From: Lentisphaerae bacterium GWF2_50_93
GTDB taxonomy: Bacteria; Verrucomicrobiota; Lentisphaeria; Victivallales; GWF2-50-93
Reading direction: 5' to 3'
DNA: 39,781 bases
Assembly: GCA_001804815.1 (NCBI GenBank)
Contig: MHBI01000015.1
Coordinates: 1-39,781 of the forward strand
The notes under the pieces were generated by a model. The model saw only the letters and a program-made list of their open reading frames with translations, was not told the origin of the DNA and ran no database searches. The position numbers and the translations under genes were made by a program. Shown here in pieces: positions 6,887 to 15,135 of the stretch. The first letter of the stretch is position 1. Every line of letters begins with the position of its first letter.

Positions 6887-8568
6887 GGCTTGAAGTGCAG
6901 ATCCATGTACTGGTTGAATGAGTAGTTGACTACGTTCACACCCAGCTTGTACGCCTGTTCCGTCAGGAACTTGCTTGCGCCGGAGTGGCCGTCCTTCCAG
7001 GCGTCCTTGATGTCGCCCTGGTGGTAGAAGAGAATCCAGCGGCCATTGTACTTCAGTCCCATGGCCCTGGTTCCCGAGTGGTGCCAGAGCGGAGGGGCGC
7101 CGTTGGGGAAGCTGTACGGCTGCCGGTAGATGATATCATCGTTGGATATGTCGATCAACTGCATTTCCGGGAATGTCCGCTGAATCAGGCTCCGGAAATT
7201 ATAGTCAAAGTCGCCGCCGCCGTTGTCGGCGAAGATCATTCCGCCTTCTTCCAGGCAATACCAGCGCAGCGTCTTGATCTCCTTCTGCCCCACGTTGATC
7301 TTGCTGCTGCCGGTGATATAGATGAACGGGGGGGCGCTATTGCGCGGGAACCGCTTCAAATCAAGAATGTCGACAGCCTCTGTCTTGTCGGCGATCTTGA
7401 AGCCTGTGAGGGAGTTGAACTTGATCAGGAAATTGTAGTCGGCGCCGACGCCCATGCACTGGTCCCAGTCGCCGCCTTCATATTTGAGGCGTATGAAGCG
7501 TATTTTTGCTCCTTCCATGCCGTTCGGCCAGCCGCCCTTCGTGCCGCCGCCCTTGCCCAGCTTCCCTTTTCCTTCAGCGCCTGTCGCCTCGTATTTGTCC
7601 TCGGTCGCCTCGTCGACGTTCATCATGACCTTGCTTTCAGCTATGTCGGGACGGTAGAACAATATGGCTGAATTGGGATTCAGGACGAACAGCTGCCTGG
7701 GCTTTTTCTTCGGTTTCTTTATGCGGATCATCTTCACCACCGGATCGCCTGGGTTCTGCACGCCGCTCCCCTTTGGCACGCCGTACGGAGTCATCCACCT
7801 CCAGCCTCCCATAATTATGAGCGGCAGCAGGAAGATGAAGAAAAAATGGATGAAGGCCGCCCAGTACAGCGACGTGCGGAACACCGGATCGCCGCCATGG
7901 GTTTTGATGTTCGACAGCACGCGGTCTCCGGGCAGTTCAAATTCACATGGGGCGCCGAAGTAGAATTTGCGCGAGGAGTTCAGCCAGGTGATCAGGAGGA
8001 ATACGGAAACGAAGACGGCCGGCAGAAACCATATCGTGAACCCGTCGATCCACAGTTCGTTGCGGAAACTCTTGTCGACGGACTTGTCGTTGGCTGCAAA
8101 GAGGAGGGAGGGGATGCGGCAGAAGAAATAGAGCATCGCCAGCGTGTAGAGGCCCATGAGCCCGGCGGAGAGGCGGAGAATGACAAGCGAAAAGGATTTC
8201 CTGAGGAACGCCATGATCGCGGCAACCGACATTATGACGGCGAGGGCCAGCGCAAGATTAACAAATGTGTGATATAGATCCAGAATCCTGGTTTTGCCCA
8301 GCAAGGTCAGATGCTGATGGGTGAAACCAGCCGCTCCGATCAGGGAATCATATCCTTTCATCCAGTAAAGGACCAGAAGGCAGGCCCACAGGGTGGAAAA
8401 CACGCCAAGGCGGATCGACCATGGCATGGGGTGTATGATGCGATAAGTCAAGCGCGCAGCGGACAGGATCAGCCATGCCGAACACTGGTGCAGCTTTTCA
8501 GCCGTCCAATGGACACCGGCGACGGCCTTGTCCAGGAAACCATTCTTATGTGTGGGAGAAATGCTCAT
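6883..8568 (-). CDS. Membrane protein with C-terminal DUF4159 domain
   Basis: The protein has 561 residues. Five transmembrane segments lie at about 53-70, 103-122, 127-150, 178-196 and 232-254. A basic linker follows (KKPKKKPRQ, about 284-292), and the C-terminal DUF4159 domain covers about 355-560. Its start is marked by RFIRLKYEGGDWDQ, and later segments include GGMIFADNGGGDFDYNFRSL and FPEMQLIDISNDDIIY. DUF4159 proteins commonly lie beside MotA/TolQ/ExbB genes; their biochemical role is not known to me. The start overlaps the upstream TonB-like gene as ATGA. Topology suggests the soluble domain is exported. Confidence 0.85.
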   Translation of the reverse strand: MSISPTHKNGFLDKAVAGVHWTAEKLHQCSAWLILSAARLTYRIIHPMPWSIRLGVFSTLWACLLVLYWMKGYDSLIGAAGFTHQHLTLLGKTRILDLYHTFVNLALALAVIMSVAAIMAFLRKSFSLVILRLSAGLMGLYTLAMLYFFCRIPSLLFAANDKSVDKSFRNELWIDGFTIWFLPAVFVSVFLLITWLNSSRKFYFGAPCEFELPGDRVLSNIKTHGGDPVFRTSLYWAAFIHFFFIFLLPLIIMGGWRWMTPYGVPKGSGVQNPGDPVVKMIRIKKPKKKPRQLFVLNPNSAILFYRPDIAESKVMMNVDEATEDKYEATGAEGKGKLGKGGGTKGGWPNGMEGAKIRFIRLKYEGGDWDQCMGVGADYNFLIKFNSLTGFKIADKTEAVDILDLKRFPRNSAPPFIYITGSSKINVGQKEIKTLRWYCLEEGGMIFADNGGGDFDYNFRSLIQRTFPEMQLIDISNDDIIYRQPYSFPNGAPPLWHHSGTRAMGLKYNGRWILFYHQGDIKDAWKDGHSGASKFLTEQAYKLGVNVVNYSFNQYMDLHFKP

Positions 8569-9086
8569 TCAAGATCAGGTGTGATGTCCAGGCCGACCGA
8601 CGGTTTAGTCGGGCGTTCGGACGATGTTTTTTCAACTTCCTGTTCGATTTTGGATTTCTTCTTTTCAACGGGCTGTTCGCCTGCTGCGCCAGCAGCGGCG
8701 GCTGCGGTATTTTCCGGTACGGCAGCTGTCTTTGCCTTCCTGGCTTCCTCGGCTGCGGTCTTGGCGGCCTTCATGGCATCTTCCGTCACTTTAGCCGCGT
8801 CTTCCTTCATCTTTTTCTCGGCCTCCTCCTTTTCCAGCACCTTGATCACCTGGCGGGGACGCATGCTGTGGTATTTCACGCACAGCGAGATGAACCCGAT
8901 CGACGTCAGCAAGATGACTGCAATGTGGATCAGAAGAGCATATGTCACCATGCGGAACATATGGGGTTTGGACAAATCCGCAATCAACAGCTCCGGGTTG
9001 ACATAGCCTTTATCTTTCCTGCCCGATACGCCAGAAGCATTAGGCACCGCTCCGCCCGCCATCGTGTCTTTCGGTTTTTTTATCAC
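8565..9086 (-). CDS. Single-pass TonB-like membrane protein lacking a recognisable TonB C-terminal domain
   Basis: The gene most likely starts at GTG 9084-9086, because AGGAGG stands four bases upstream; an ATG at 9137 gives 17 extra residues without a ribosome site. The product has 173 residues. A short N-terminal region and one transmembrane helix (about 45-70, TYALLIHIAVILLTSIGFIS) lead to a charged Glu/Lys/Ala helical stretch. A Pro/Ala-rich tail ends PSVGLDITPDLE. The layout of one helix plus a periplasmic low-complexity arm resembles the N-terminal part of TonB or TolA, but no TonB C-terminal fold is visible. It sits between exbD and DUF4159 with an ATGA overlap to the latter, so it may be the transducer of the motor. 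The function is inferred from position only. Confidence 0.72.
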   Translation of the reverse strand: MIKKPKDTMAGGAVPNASGVSGRKDKGYVNPELLIADLSKPHMFRMVTYALLIHIAVILLTSIGFISLCVKYHSMRPRQVIKVLEKEEAEKKMKEDAAKVTEDAMKAAKTAAEEARKAKTAAVPENTAAAAAGAAGEQPVEKKKSKIEQEVEKTSSERPTKPSVGLDITPDLE

Positions 9087-9128
9087 AATCCCTCCTTTGA
9101 ATCTGTTTTTATTTTCAGTTTGTTTAGG

Positions 9129-9233
9129 CAATTGCAAAATTGACGAATTTAAGGTAGGGACGGCTCGCCGAGCCGTCCGTTCTGAAACGGCGGTTTCGGA
9201 GAAACCGCCCTACCTTCGTCAATATTGCAATTG
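9129..9233. repeat. Composite nested palindrome (family B relative) inside the motor operon
   Basis: Outer 18-bp arms CAATTGCAAAATTGACGA (9129-9146) and TCGTCAATATTGCAATTG (9216-9233) are inverted with one mismatch. Between them are two hairpins: GGACGGCTCGCCGAGCCGTCC-like (9158-9178) and GGCGGTTTC/GAAACCGCC (9189-9209), bracketed by GTAGGG and CCCTAC. It occupies the only sizeable gap between exbB and the DUF4159 gene. Confidence 0.75.
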
Positions 9234-9253
9234 TCTTTGTTGTAAATGTGCAT

Positions 9254-9658
9254 TTATTTCCTGCCGCCTTCGCCGCCGACCAGTATGGCCTCGGCGCCGG
9301 CATTGCTGAGCGCCACCATTACGGGACCGAACTGGCTCTGGACAAGTCCCTTGTCGATTTTCACCATGACAATCTTTTCGGCCTTGTCCTGGAGCAGCGC
9401 GTTGAGCCCGCTCTCCAGCGAAGACATCTGGCATAGTGTCCCCTGCAGCCAGACCTGGCCCTTCTCGTCCATTGAAACCGACACCTCCGCATCCTTGACA
9501 CGTTTGACGTCCTGGGACGCCGGAGGCTTGACCTTGATATACGACTCCCTCATGAAGGTGGAGGTCAGGATGAAGAAGATTATCAGCAGGAACGCGATAT
9601 CCCCGATGTTGATGTACGGGATGTCGAAATGCGGTTCGGGCCTGCGGTTGTAGTTCAT
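9254..9658 (-). CDS. exbD: ExbD/TolR-family protein (second copy)
   Basis: The protein has 134 residues: a short cytoplasmic N-terminus, then one membrane helix (YINIGDIAFLLIIFFILTSTF, about 15-35) carrying the conserved Asp of the proton pathway. A small periplasmic domain ends with MVALSNAGAEAILVGGEGG. ExbD dimers sit in the pore of an ExbB pentamer and convert proton flow into movement of a periplasmic arm. It is translationally coupled to the preceding exbD by an ATGA overlap, with GGAG about ten bases upstream. Two different exbD genes with one exbB suggest a heterodimer. Confidence 0.92.
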   Translation of the reverse strand: MNYNRRPEPHFDIPYINIGDIAFLLIIFFILTSTFMRESYIKVKPPASQDVKRVKDAEVSVSMDEKGQVWLQGTLCQMSSLESGLNALLQDKAEKIVMVKIDKGLVQSQFGPVMVALSNAGAEAILVGGEGGRK

Positions 9659-10101
9659 TGCTGGGCTTCTCCTTCCCCGTTGCTGGCTTCAGTATTATCC
9701 TGATCCACAAGGGCCACCACGCCATTGGCCTTGGCGATGGCCATCACTATCTGGAAATATTCGTCGTATGTGACCTCCTTGTCGGAGTCGAGGATGACGA
9801 TCCGCTGGCTGGCTTCCTTTGCGGGGAAATTCTCCTTTGCAAGCATCTGCCGCAGGGTGTCGAGGGTTATGACCTGCGAATTTTCGCCGTATCGGATCTC
9901 CCCCGGCTTCAAACTTACCGTGATCTGCTTTTCCTGTTTCCTGGATGAATCAGTGCTGCCCGACGGAATATTGATTTTATTTCCCGCCGTCTTGGTGAAC
10001 GTAGTCGTCAGGATGAAGAAAATAAGCAGCAGGAAGGCAATGTCGACCAGCGACGCCAGGTTGATTTCAGGTTCACGGAATGGTTTTTTCTTGAATTTCA
10101 T
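9655..10101 (-). CDS. exbD: ExbD/TolR-family protein (first copy)
   Basis: The protein has 148 residues. The N-terminal helix EINLASLVDIAFLLLIFFIL (about 12-31) holds the conserved Asp, followed by TTTF. The periplasmic part has the usual ExbD order: a GNKINIPSG-type strand, LDTLRQML helix, IVILDSDKEVTYDEYFQIV and KANGVVALVDQ. It overlaps exbB upstream and the second exbD downstream, each by an ATGA. Its tail is Glu/Gln-rich. Confidence 0.94.
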   Translation of the reverse strand: MKFKKKPFREPEINLASLVDIAFLLLIFFILTTTFTKTAGNKINIPSGSTDSSRKQEKQITVSLKPGEIRYGENSQVITLDTLRQMLAKENFPAKEASQRIVILDSDKEVTYDEYFQIVMAIAKANGVVALVDQDNTEASNGEGEAQQ

Positions 10102-10829
10102 CGGGCGGGAGCTTCACCTGCTGTTTCATCGTTTGCTTCTGTCTCGTCGCCTGCAGCCGCCACATCGTCATGGCCTGCTGTTTCGTTCAAGCTGGAGTAG
10201 CCGACGGCGATGAAATCGATCAGCTGGGTGCCGGTGCGGGATATTTCCAGCACGTGGTGGTCGAGGCGCTTTGAGAAATAGTGGTAGGCGACGGCCGAGG
10301 GGATGGCGATGATCAGGCCTGAAGCCGTACAGACCAGCGCTTCGGCCACACCGGCAGCCACCAGGTTGCCTTCGAGCCCGCCCATGCCGGACATGCCTGT
10401 GAACGAGTTGATCATTCCTGTGACCGTGCCTGTCATTCCCAGCAGCGGTGCGACTGTCGCAATAACGCTCAGTGAACCTATGCGCTTTTCCAGCGGGGCC
10501 ACGACGTGCGGGACGAAATCGTCCATAGCCCTGGTAACGTTCGCCTCTATCACGGTGATGCTGCGCCCCATCGCCAGCAGCTGGCGGAAGCGCTGCAGGC
10601 CCAGCAGGAGCACGGCCGCGGTCGGGCCGCGGCTGCCCTTGCAGACTTCAATCGCCTCGTCCATGCGGTTCTCCTCCAGGAGGGTGAAAATATTTTCACG
10701 CAATTGACCATCATTGCCTTCGGCCAGCTTGAACACGCGCCAACGGTCCAGGATGACAGCCAGGGCGATAATTGAACACAGCACCAACGGGTACATGATG
10801 AACGACGCATCAAGAATGTATTCCAACAT
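10098..10829 (-). CDS. exbB: ExbB/TolQ/MotA-family proton channel protein
   Basis: The protein has 243 residues with three membrane helices (about 8-27, 118-140 and 158-184). The conserved APLLGMTGTVTGMI loop/helix lies at about 127-140, and the third helix is VAEALVCTASGLIIAIPSAVAYHYF. With ExbD it forms an inner-membrane motor driven by the proton motive force. The ATG is seven bases after AGGAGG, the strongest ribosome site in the cluster. This gene therefore probably opens an operon running exbB, exbD, exbD, TonB-like, DUF4159. The C-terminal tail is Ala/Glu-rich. Confidence 0.94.
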   Translation of the reverse strand: MLEYILDASFIMYPLVLCSIIALAVILDRWRVFKLAEGNDGQLRENIFTLLEENRMDEAIEVCKGSRGPTAAVLLLGLQRFRQLLAMGRSITVIEANVTRAMDDFVPHVVAPLEKRIGSLSVIATVAPLLGMTGTVTGMINSFTGMSGMGGLEGNLVAAGVAEALVCTASGLIIAIPSAVAYHYFSKRLDHHVLEISRTGTQLIDFIAVGYSSLNETAGHDDVAAAGDETEANDETAGEAPAR

Positions 10830-10886
10830 GATACAACCTCCTATATATTATTTATAATTTAAAATCTTTATACTTTTTGCCATATA

Positions 10887-10942
10887 AGTAGGGCGGTTTT
10901 CAAACCGCCAACCAAGTGTCGGGTTGAAACCCGACATACTTT
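10887..10942. repeat. Two-hairpin repeat, family B (inverted copy of 38478-38536)
   Basis: The hairpins are GGGCGGTTTTCAAACCGCC-like (10888-10909) and GTCGGGTTGAAACCCGAC (10918-10935), joined by AACCAAGT. The whole unit recurs almost base for base, in the opposite orientation, about 27.5 kb away. It lies in the leader region upstream of exbB; no gene is seen in 10830-11014. Confidence 0.8.
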
Positions 10943-11014
10943 CAAGCACAAACAGCCTCGTAATACGCTTACTTTTAATTTGAACCTATCATTCAGCCAT
11001 CAATGGAAAAACCT

Positions 11015-13246
11015 TCACTGTCCGCCCATCTTCTTCTGAATCGTCTCCAGGAACTGCTTCGCCTTCTCGGCCAGCGGCGAGTTGGGATATTCGGACAGCA
11101 GCTGCTCCGCCTTTTCCTTTGCAACCGGATAATTGCCCATTCGATAGGCAGCGATCACCCATTTGAGCAGCATCTTGTCGAGGAAGCTGGCATCGGGATA
11201 ATCCTGGAATACCTGATCCATCATTTCAACCGCCCGCTGATAATCCTTGATGGAGATATAGTAGTTGGCGATCTTGTCGAGTGATTCGCCGGCAAACGGG
11301 GATTCAGGATAGGCTTCGGCGCATTTCTTGTACGCAAGCATGGCCTGGCTCAGGTCGGGCTGTTCGCCGGGCCTGGCACGGCCCAGCGCCATTTTCTCCA
11401 TGACGGTGCCGATGCTGTACTGGGCTTCCGCCTTCAGATCCGATTTTGGCAGGTTGATGATTGAGCTGAATATGCGGACCGCCTCATCGGGAAGGTTGGC
11501 TTCCACCTTTGCCTGTCCTATCCGCAGAAGGGCGCGGTCCACAAGCGTCGAATCCGGGAAGAGCCGGGTCAGTGTCTGGCAGACGTTGATGGCCTCCGCC
11601 AACTTATCCTGGACCAGCAGCAGTTCCCACTTGACGCTGAACGCCTCTTCGACAAGCGCCCTGTCCAGGCTGGCCTTCATGCTGGTCGCGATCATCTCAT
11701 CGATTCGGACCAGGCCCTCTTCGGCCTTTTCGTTGGCGTTCTTGTTCAGTCCTACATCCTTGAAGATTTGCCCGAGTTTCAGGAAGATCTTGGCTTCAAT
11801 CAGATTCTTGCGTGCTTTAAGGTCAACGGAATCGACGACGCGGTTTTCTATTTTCACGTCCTGGATCTGCCCGATCAGGAGCTTGGCGCGGCAGGCCAGC
11901 TCGCGCGGTTCCGCGCTGGCCATGCTCTTTTCGTCGGTGTATGCCAGTACGAGCTCATCGCCCTTCATCACCGATATCTTCCCGCTTTCAGGCTTGATGT
12001 CGGATTCGTTCAGTACAAGATGCGGAATCAGGGAGCCTACGAACACGCCGGAATGCGCTTCCGTCTCCTTCAGAATCAATTCTGCGGACTCCCTCTTCTC
12101 CCATTTTTCCGTTTCTTCTCCGAGTTCCACGCCTTCCTTCGATTCGTCCTTCTGTCTTTCAATTTTGTGCTCGCAGCTGATCTGCACTTTAAGCGTGTCG
12201 GGCAGGGGGGAGACATCCTTGTCCAGATCCTTCACGCGGATGAAGCAGTCCTGGTCGGCGAAGACACCCTTGGTGTATTCGCGATATGCTCCGTCGGTGA
12301 AACCGATGGACGCGGTGGATACTATTTCAACTTTTCCGGCGATCTTCTGGTTGATCTTCCCCGATTCGGTATTCTCGTCGGAATACTCGACAGTGGCAAT
12401 GTCCCCTCCTATGATCTCAAGAATCCCGTCTGCAGGTTTTGCTTCGGCAGGCAGCGTTGGAATTGAACCGATGTAGTACTCGCCGCTCTTGCCCAGGGGT
12501 TCAAGCCTGATCACTTCCTTGTCCCCGCCCTTTGTCGTCACATTGACCTCCAGTTTTTTCTGGAGCTCCCGGAGGACCACCAGATCCTGGTCATAGACTT
12601 TCACGTACATGCGCTGTCCTGATTCGACGCGCACAGGACCCTGCACCGCTGATTCCACCATGCTTGTGCCGACCATTTCGAGGGCTTCAATGGCCTTCGC
12701 CCATCGTCCCTGCTTGAAGTGGCACTGTCCGATATAGTAGTAGGACTCGTTGGCGAAGACGCTGCCCGCATAGTCGTTCGTCACCTTGCGCAGGGCCATG
12801 AAGGCCTTGTCGTAATTGTTCGAATAGTAGTAGCAGATGCCGGTCTGGTAGAGTCCCTCGGCCTGCAGTTCCGAATCCTCGGAATCGTCCAGCTGCTGGA
12901 ACTGCTTGACCGCCAGATCGAAGTTGCGTTTTTCCGCATAGTATTTTCCAAGGGTGAGGTAGGCCTGGAACCGGACTTTGGAGCCGGGGAACATGCGCGG
13001 CACGGAGGAGATCAGCTTCAGGGCGCGCTCGTCCTGCTTCTGTTCCAGCAGTTCAATGCCTTTCTTCAGCATGTCATTCGCCTGGAAGTCCATCTTCGCC
13101 TCCTCCTTCATCTCGCCGCCGCCGCCTTCGCCGCGCTTGTTCGCGCGTGCGGCAGAAGAGTCGGATGGCAGCAGGAAAGCCGCCGCCAGAAGGAACGATA
13201 TCAATGCCAGCCCGCGCTCTGCAGGACGGAAAAAATAACTTTTCAT
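11015..13246 (-). CDS. Secreted TPR protein with central beta-domain repeats
   Basis: The protein has 743 residues from the ATG at 13246, which is preceded by AAGGTG; the frame extends 12 codons upstream but the signal peptide (about 1-32, RGLALISFLLAAAFLLPSDSSAARA) fits this start. N-terminal TPR/YbgF-like helices (about 50-190) are followed by a beta-rich middle (about 195-470). The middle has two copies of a pattern resembling VKDLDKDVSPLPDTLKV, LILKETEAHSGVFVGSL and GDELVLAYTDE. C-terminal TPR units lie at about 500-740 (for example YPDASFLDKMLLKW and AKEKAEQLLSEYPNSPLA). The same beta pattern is in the giant neighbour at 15136-22854. Predicted periplasmic scaffold directly upstream of the motor genes; no catalytic motif. 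Confidence 0.87.
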   Translation of the reverse strand: MKSYFFRPAERGLALISFLLAAAFLLPSDSSAARANKRGEGGGGEMKEEAKMDFQANDMLKKGIELLEQKQDERALKLISSVPRMFPGSKVRFQAYLTLGKYYAEKRNFDLAVKQFQQLDDSEDSELQAEGLYQTGICYYYSNNYDKAFMALRKVTNDYAGSVFANESYYYIGQCHFKQGRWAKAIEALEMVGTSMVESAVQGPVRVESGQRMYVKVYDQDLVVLRELQKKLEVNVTTKGGDKEVIRLEPLGKSGEYYIGSIPTLPAEAKPADGILEIIGGDIATVEYSDENTESGKINQKIAGKVEIVSTASIGFTDGAYREYTKGVFADQDCFIRVKDLDKDVSPLPDTLKVQISCEHKIERQKDESKEGVELGEETEKWEKRESAELILKETEAHSGVFVGSLIPHLVLNESDIKPESGKISVMKGDELVLAYTDEKSMASAEPRELACRAKLLIGQIQDVKIENRVVDSVDLKARKNLIEAKIFLKLGQIFKDVGLNKNANEKAEEGLVRIDEMIATSMKASLDRALVEEAFSVKWELLLVQDKLAEAINVCQTLTRLFPDSTLVDRALLRIGQAKVEANLPDEAVRIFSSIINLPKSDLKAEAQYSIGTVMEKMALGRARPGEQPDLSQAMLAYKKCAEAYPESPFAGESLDKIANYYISIKDYQRAVEMMDQVFQDYPDASFLDKMLLKWVIAAYRMGNYPVAKEKAEQLLSEYPNSPLAEKAKQFLETIQKKMGGQ

Positions 13247-13295
13247 GATCACCTTTGCATTTTTTATCTTAGATTCATTCAAATTCTTTTACACT

Positions 13296-13481
13296 GCCGT
13301 CCCATGGATGATTGGATGGCTGGATTGATGGATGGCTGGGTATCAAAGACATAAGACCAAAAACAGCCTGGATGAATTATCCGAAATGCTTTTCCAATAA
13401 TTCTCATGTGTCTCCATGACTTCCGTGTTATCTTGGACTCAAACCCAATCATCCAATCATCCAACAATCCATCCATCCGTC
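13296..13481. repeat. 186-bp dispersed repeat, family E (copy 1, uninterrupted)
   Basis: The element runs from GCCGTCC to CCATCCATCCGTC and is rich in GGATG/ATCC motifs at both ends around a unique core (CATAAGACCAAAAACAGCC...). It is colinear with 22918-23155 once two insertions are removed from that copy. Its minus strand is open for 71 codons, but I treat this as chance because the other copy is preserved as a repeat in a similar intergenic place. It fills most of the gap 13247-13490. Confidence 0.82.
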
Positions 13482-13490
13482 TACTTAACG

Positions 13491-15077
13491 TCAATTTGGC
13501 TCCCCGTCCGCCCCGTCGGCGACGCCGCCACCGGTCTTCACGCCAAGTTTTTCCAGCAGCTGGTGCGCCTTGGAAGATGCGTCGGTCCTGGGATACACCT
13601 TCATGATGCGCCGGGCCTGGGCGATGGCCTTGTCCCTCTGGCCGGCCTCATCCAGGTACGCCGCCTTGTGCCAGGCGGCCTGGGAGGCCTGATCGGGGAA
13701 GGAGTTTTCGATTTCCGTGAGCTGCCTGATCGATTCGTCCAGCTTGCCCCACCGCTTATAGCAGTCCTGGATGTCCCACAGGGTGCGGGGCGGCTGGTTG
13801 ATCAGCTGATAAAGCTTGATGGCCTCATCGTACTTGCCCAGGACCTCCCTGTAGATACGGGCCCGTTCGTTCATCGCCTGCATCTTCCACTTGTCATTGG
13901 GCATTGCCTCAATTTCCTTCAGGCGCTCAATAGCCTTCTCCCACTCGTTCTGCCTGGCGTAAACCTCATATTTCTTGTACTCGGCATACGGTCGGTCGGT
14001 TATCTGGTCGGCAATGTAGATGGCGCGGTCATAGACTTTCCTGTCACGCAGCCTGTCGCTGATCCATGCAAGCTTGTTGTTCGCGTCCCCCTTGTCCTCC
14101 AGCTTCCTGGTATAGATCAGGGCTTCCTCGATAAGGCCGTCCCGGTCCTCCTTGCTTCCCGAACGGTAGGTGAGGAAGCTGATGGACCGGTCATAGAACG
14201 TCCAGGGATCCTTGCCCTTGTCATACCACTTGCGCTGCGCCTTGAACCAAGTCCAGAAGGCCGTCATGGCATCGGCCTTTTCCTTCTGGTTGTAGGCCGT
14301 GTAATCCCCGTTCCAGTTGCCGGCAAATCCGTTCCATGCGATATTCCAGGCATGCTCGGCCACGTTGCGGCGCTGTTTGTCATCGTCGGCGTTCTTTGCA
14401 TTCACCATCCATGCCTCATATCCGGCATAGTCCCTGGTCTTGATGTAGTATGCAGTGGCGCTGTTGCGGCCCAGTTCGGCCTCCTGCTGGTTCCTGTTTC
14501 CGGAATCAGAGGCGAGCCGCCAGTATTTCAAGGCCTTGTCGCGTTCCTTGTTGCGCCAGCAGTTGTCGCCCAGGACACGGTAGGCTCCGGCCACCAGGGA
14601 ATGCTTGGAGTAATCGGCGTCATCGACCATCTCCTGCATGCATTTGAGCCCCTCCTTGGTGTCGCCGTTCTCAATATTGGCAAGGCCCATGTAATAGAGG
14701 GCAGGCGCGGCATCATCGATGTTCTGTCCGAAGAAATCCATGACCTCGTTGTAGAGCTTGATAGCTTCGCCGCGGGTCTTGTTCTGGTGCAGGCAGTAGG
14801 CGCGCATGAACAGCACGTGGGAAATGAACTTGGATCCGGAGAACTGCGTCTGGAACTTCTCGAACTCCGTGGCGGCGCCCTTGAACGATCCGGCTTTCAG
14901 CAGTTCCACCGCCTTGTCGTACTGGCCGCGTTCGAACATGCTCATTTCCTGGTAGCGTGCAGGCGTGAGCTCCCAGGTCCATTGCTGCTCCGCCGCGGCG
15001 GCGGAAAGGCAGGACAACAAAGTCCATGATGCAACGAGGACGGCGGCGCAGGAACGGAAGATGGAAAAGCTGTTCAT
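13491..15077 (-). CDS. Secreted TPR-repeat protein
   Basis: The protein has 528 residues from the ATG at 15077, six bases after GAGG; another ATG four codons upstream lacks a ribosome site. The signal peptide covers about 1-30 (ending SCLSAAAAEQQ). Repeated helical pairs of TPR type run through nearly the whole chain, for example YDKAVELLKAGSFKGAATEFEKF, AIKLYNEVMDFFG and WEKAIERLKEIEAMP. A short Gly/Ala/Asp-rich tail follows. No enzymatic residues are seen. It lies 58 bp downstream of the giant TPR gene on the same strand and probably belongs to the same transcript and periplasmic assembly. Confidence 0.87.
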   Translation of the reverse strand: MNSFSIFRSCAAVLVASWTLLSCLSAAAAEQQWTWELTPARYQEMSMFERGQYDKAVELLKAGSFKGAATEFEKFQTQFSGSKFISHVLFMRAYCLHQNKTRGEAIKLYNEVMDFFGQNIDDAAPALYYMGLANIENGDTKEGLKCMQEMVDDADYSKHSLVAGAYRVLGDNCWRNKERDKALKYWRLASDSGNRNQQEAELGRNSATAYYIKTRDYAGYEAWMVNAKNADDDKQRRNVAEHAWNIAWNGFAGNWNGDYTAYNQKEKADAMTAFWTWFKAQRKWYDKGKDPWTFYDRSISFLTYRSGSKEDRDGLIEEALIYTRKLEDKGDANNKLAWISDRLRDRKVYDRAIYIADQITDRPYAEYKKYEVYARQNEWEKAIERLKEIEAMPNDKWKMQAMNERARIYREVLGKYDEAIKLYQLINQPPRTLWDIQDCYKRWGKLDESIRQLTEIENSFPDQASQAAWHKAAYLDEAGQRDKAIAQARRIMKVYPRTDASSKAHQLLEKLGVKTGGGVADGADGEPN

Positions 15078-15135
15078 GTATTCCCTCATAAGACTAGGCG
15101 ACCTGTTTTGTTTATATGTTTAAATTCTACGGCAG

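Noticed and set aside
13300..13490. ATCC/GGATG-rich stretches as a possible CRISPR or direct-repeat array
   Set aside because: The ATCC units are irregular and very short, there are no spacers of constant size, and no cas gene is present.
13279..13494. Minus-strand ORF of 71 codons whose translation resembles that of 22913-23209
   Set aside because: The similarity comes from the shared family E DNA repeat. The ends are GGATG simple-sequence-like, one copy is interrupted by other repeats, and there is no ribosome site.
13416..15029. 537-codon plus-strand ORF rich in Val/Leu/Gly
   Set aside because: It is the exact antisense of the TPR gene 13491-15077, which has a signal peptide, ribosome site and recognisable repeats; the antisense has none.
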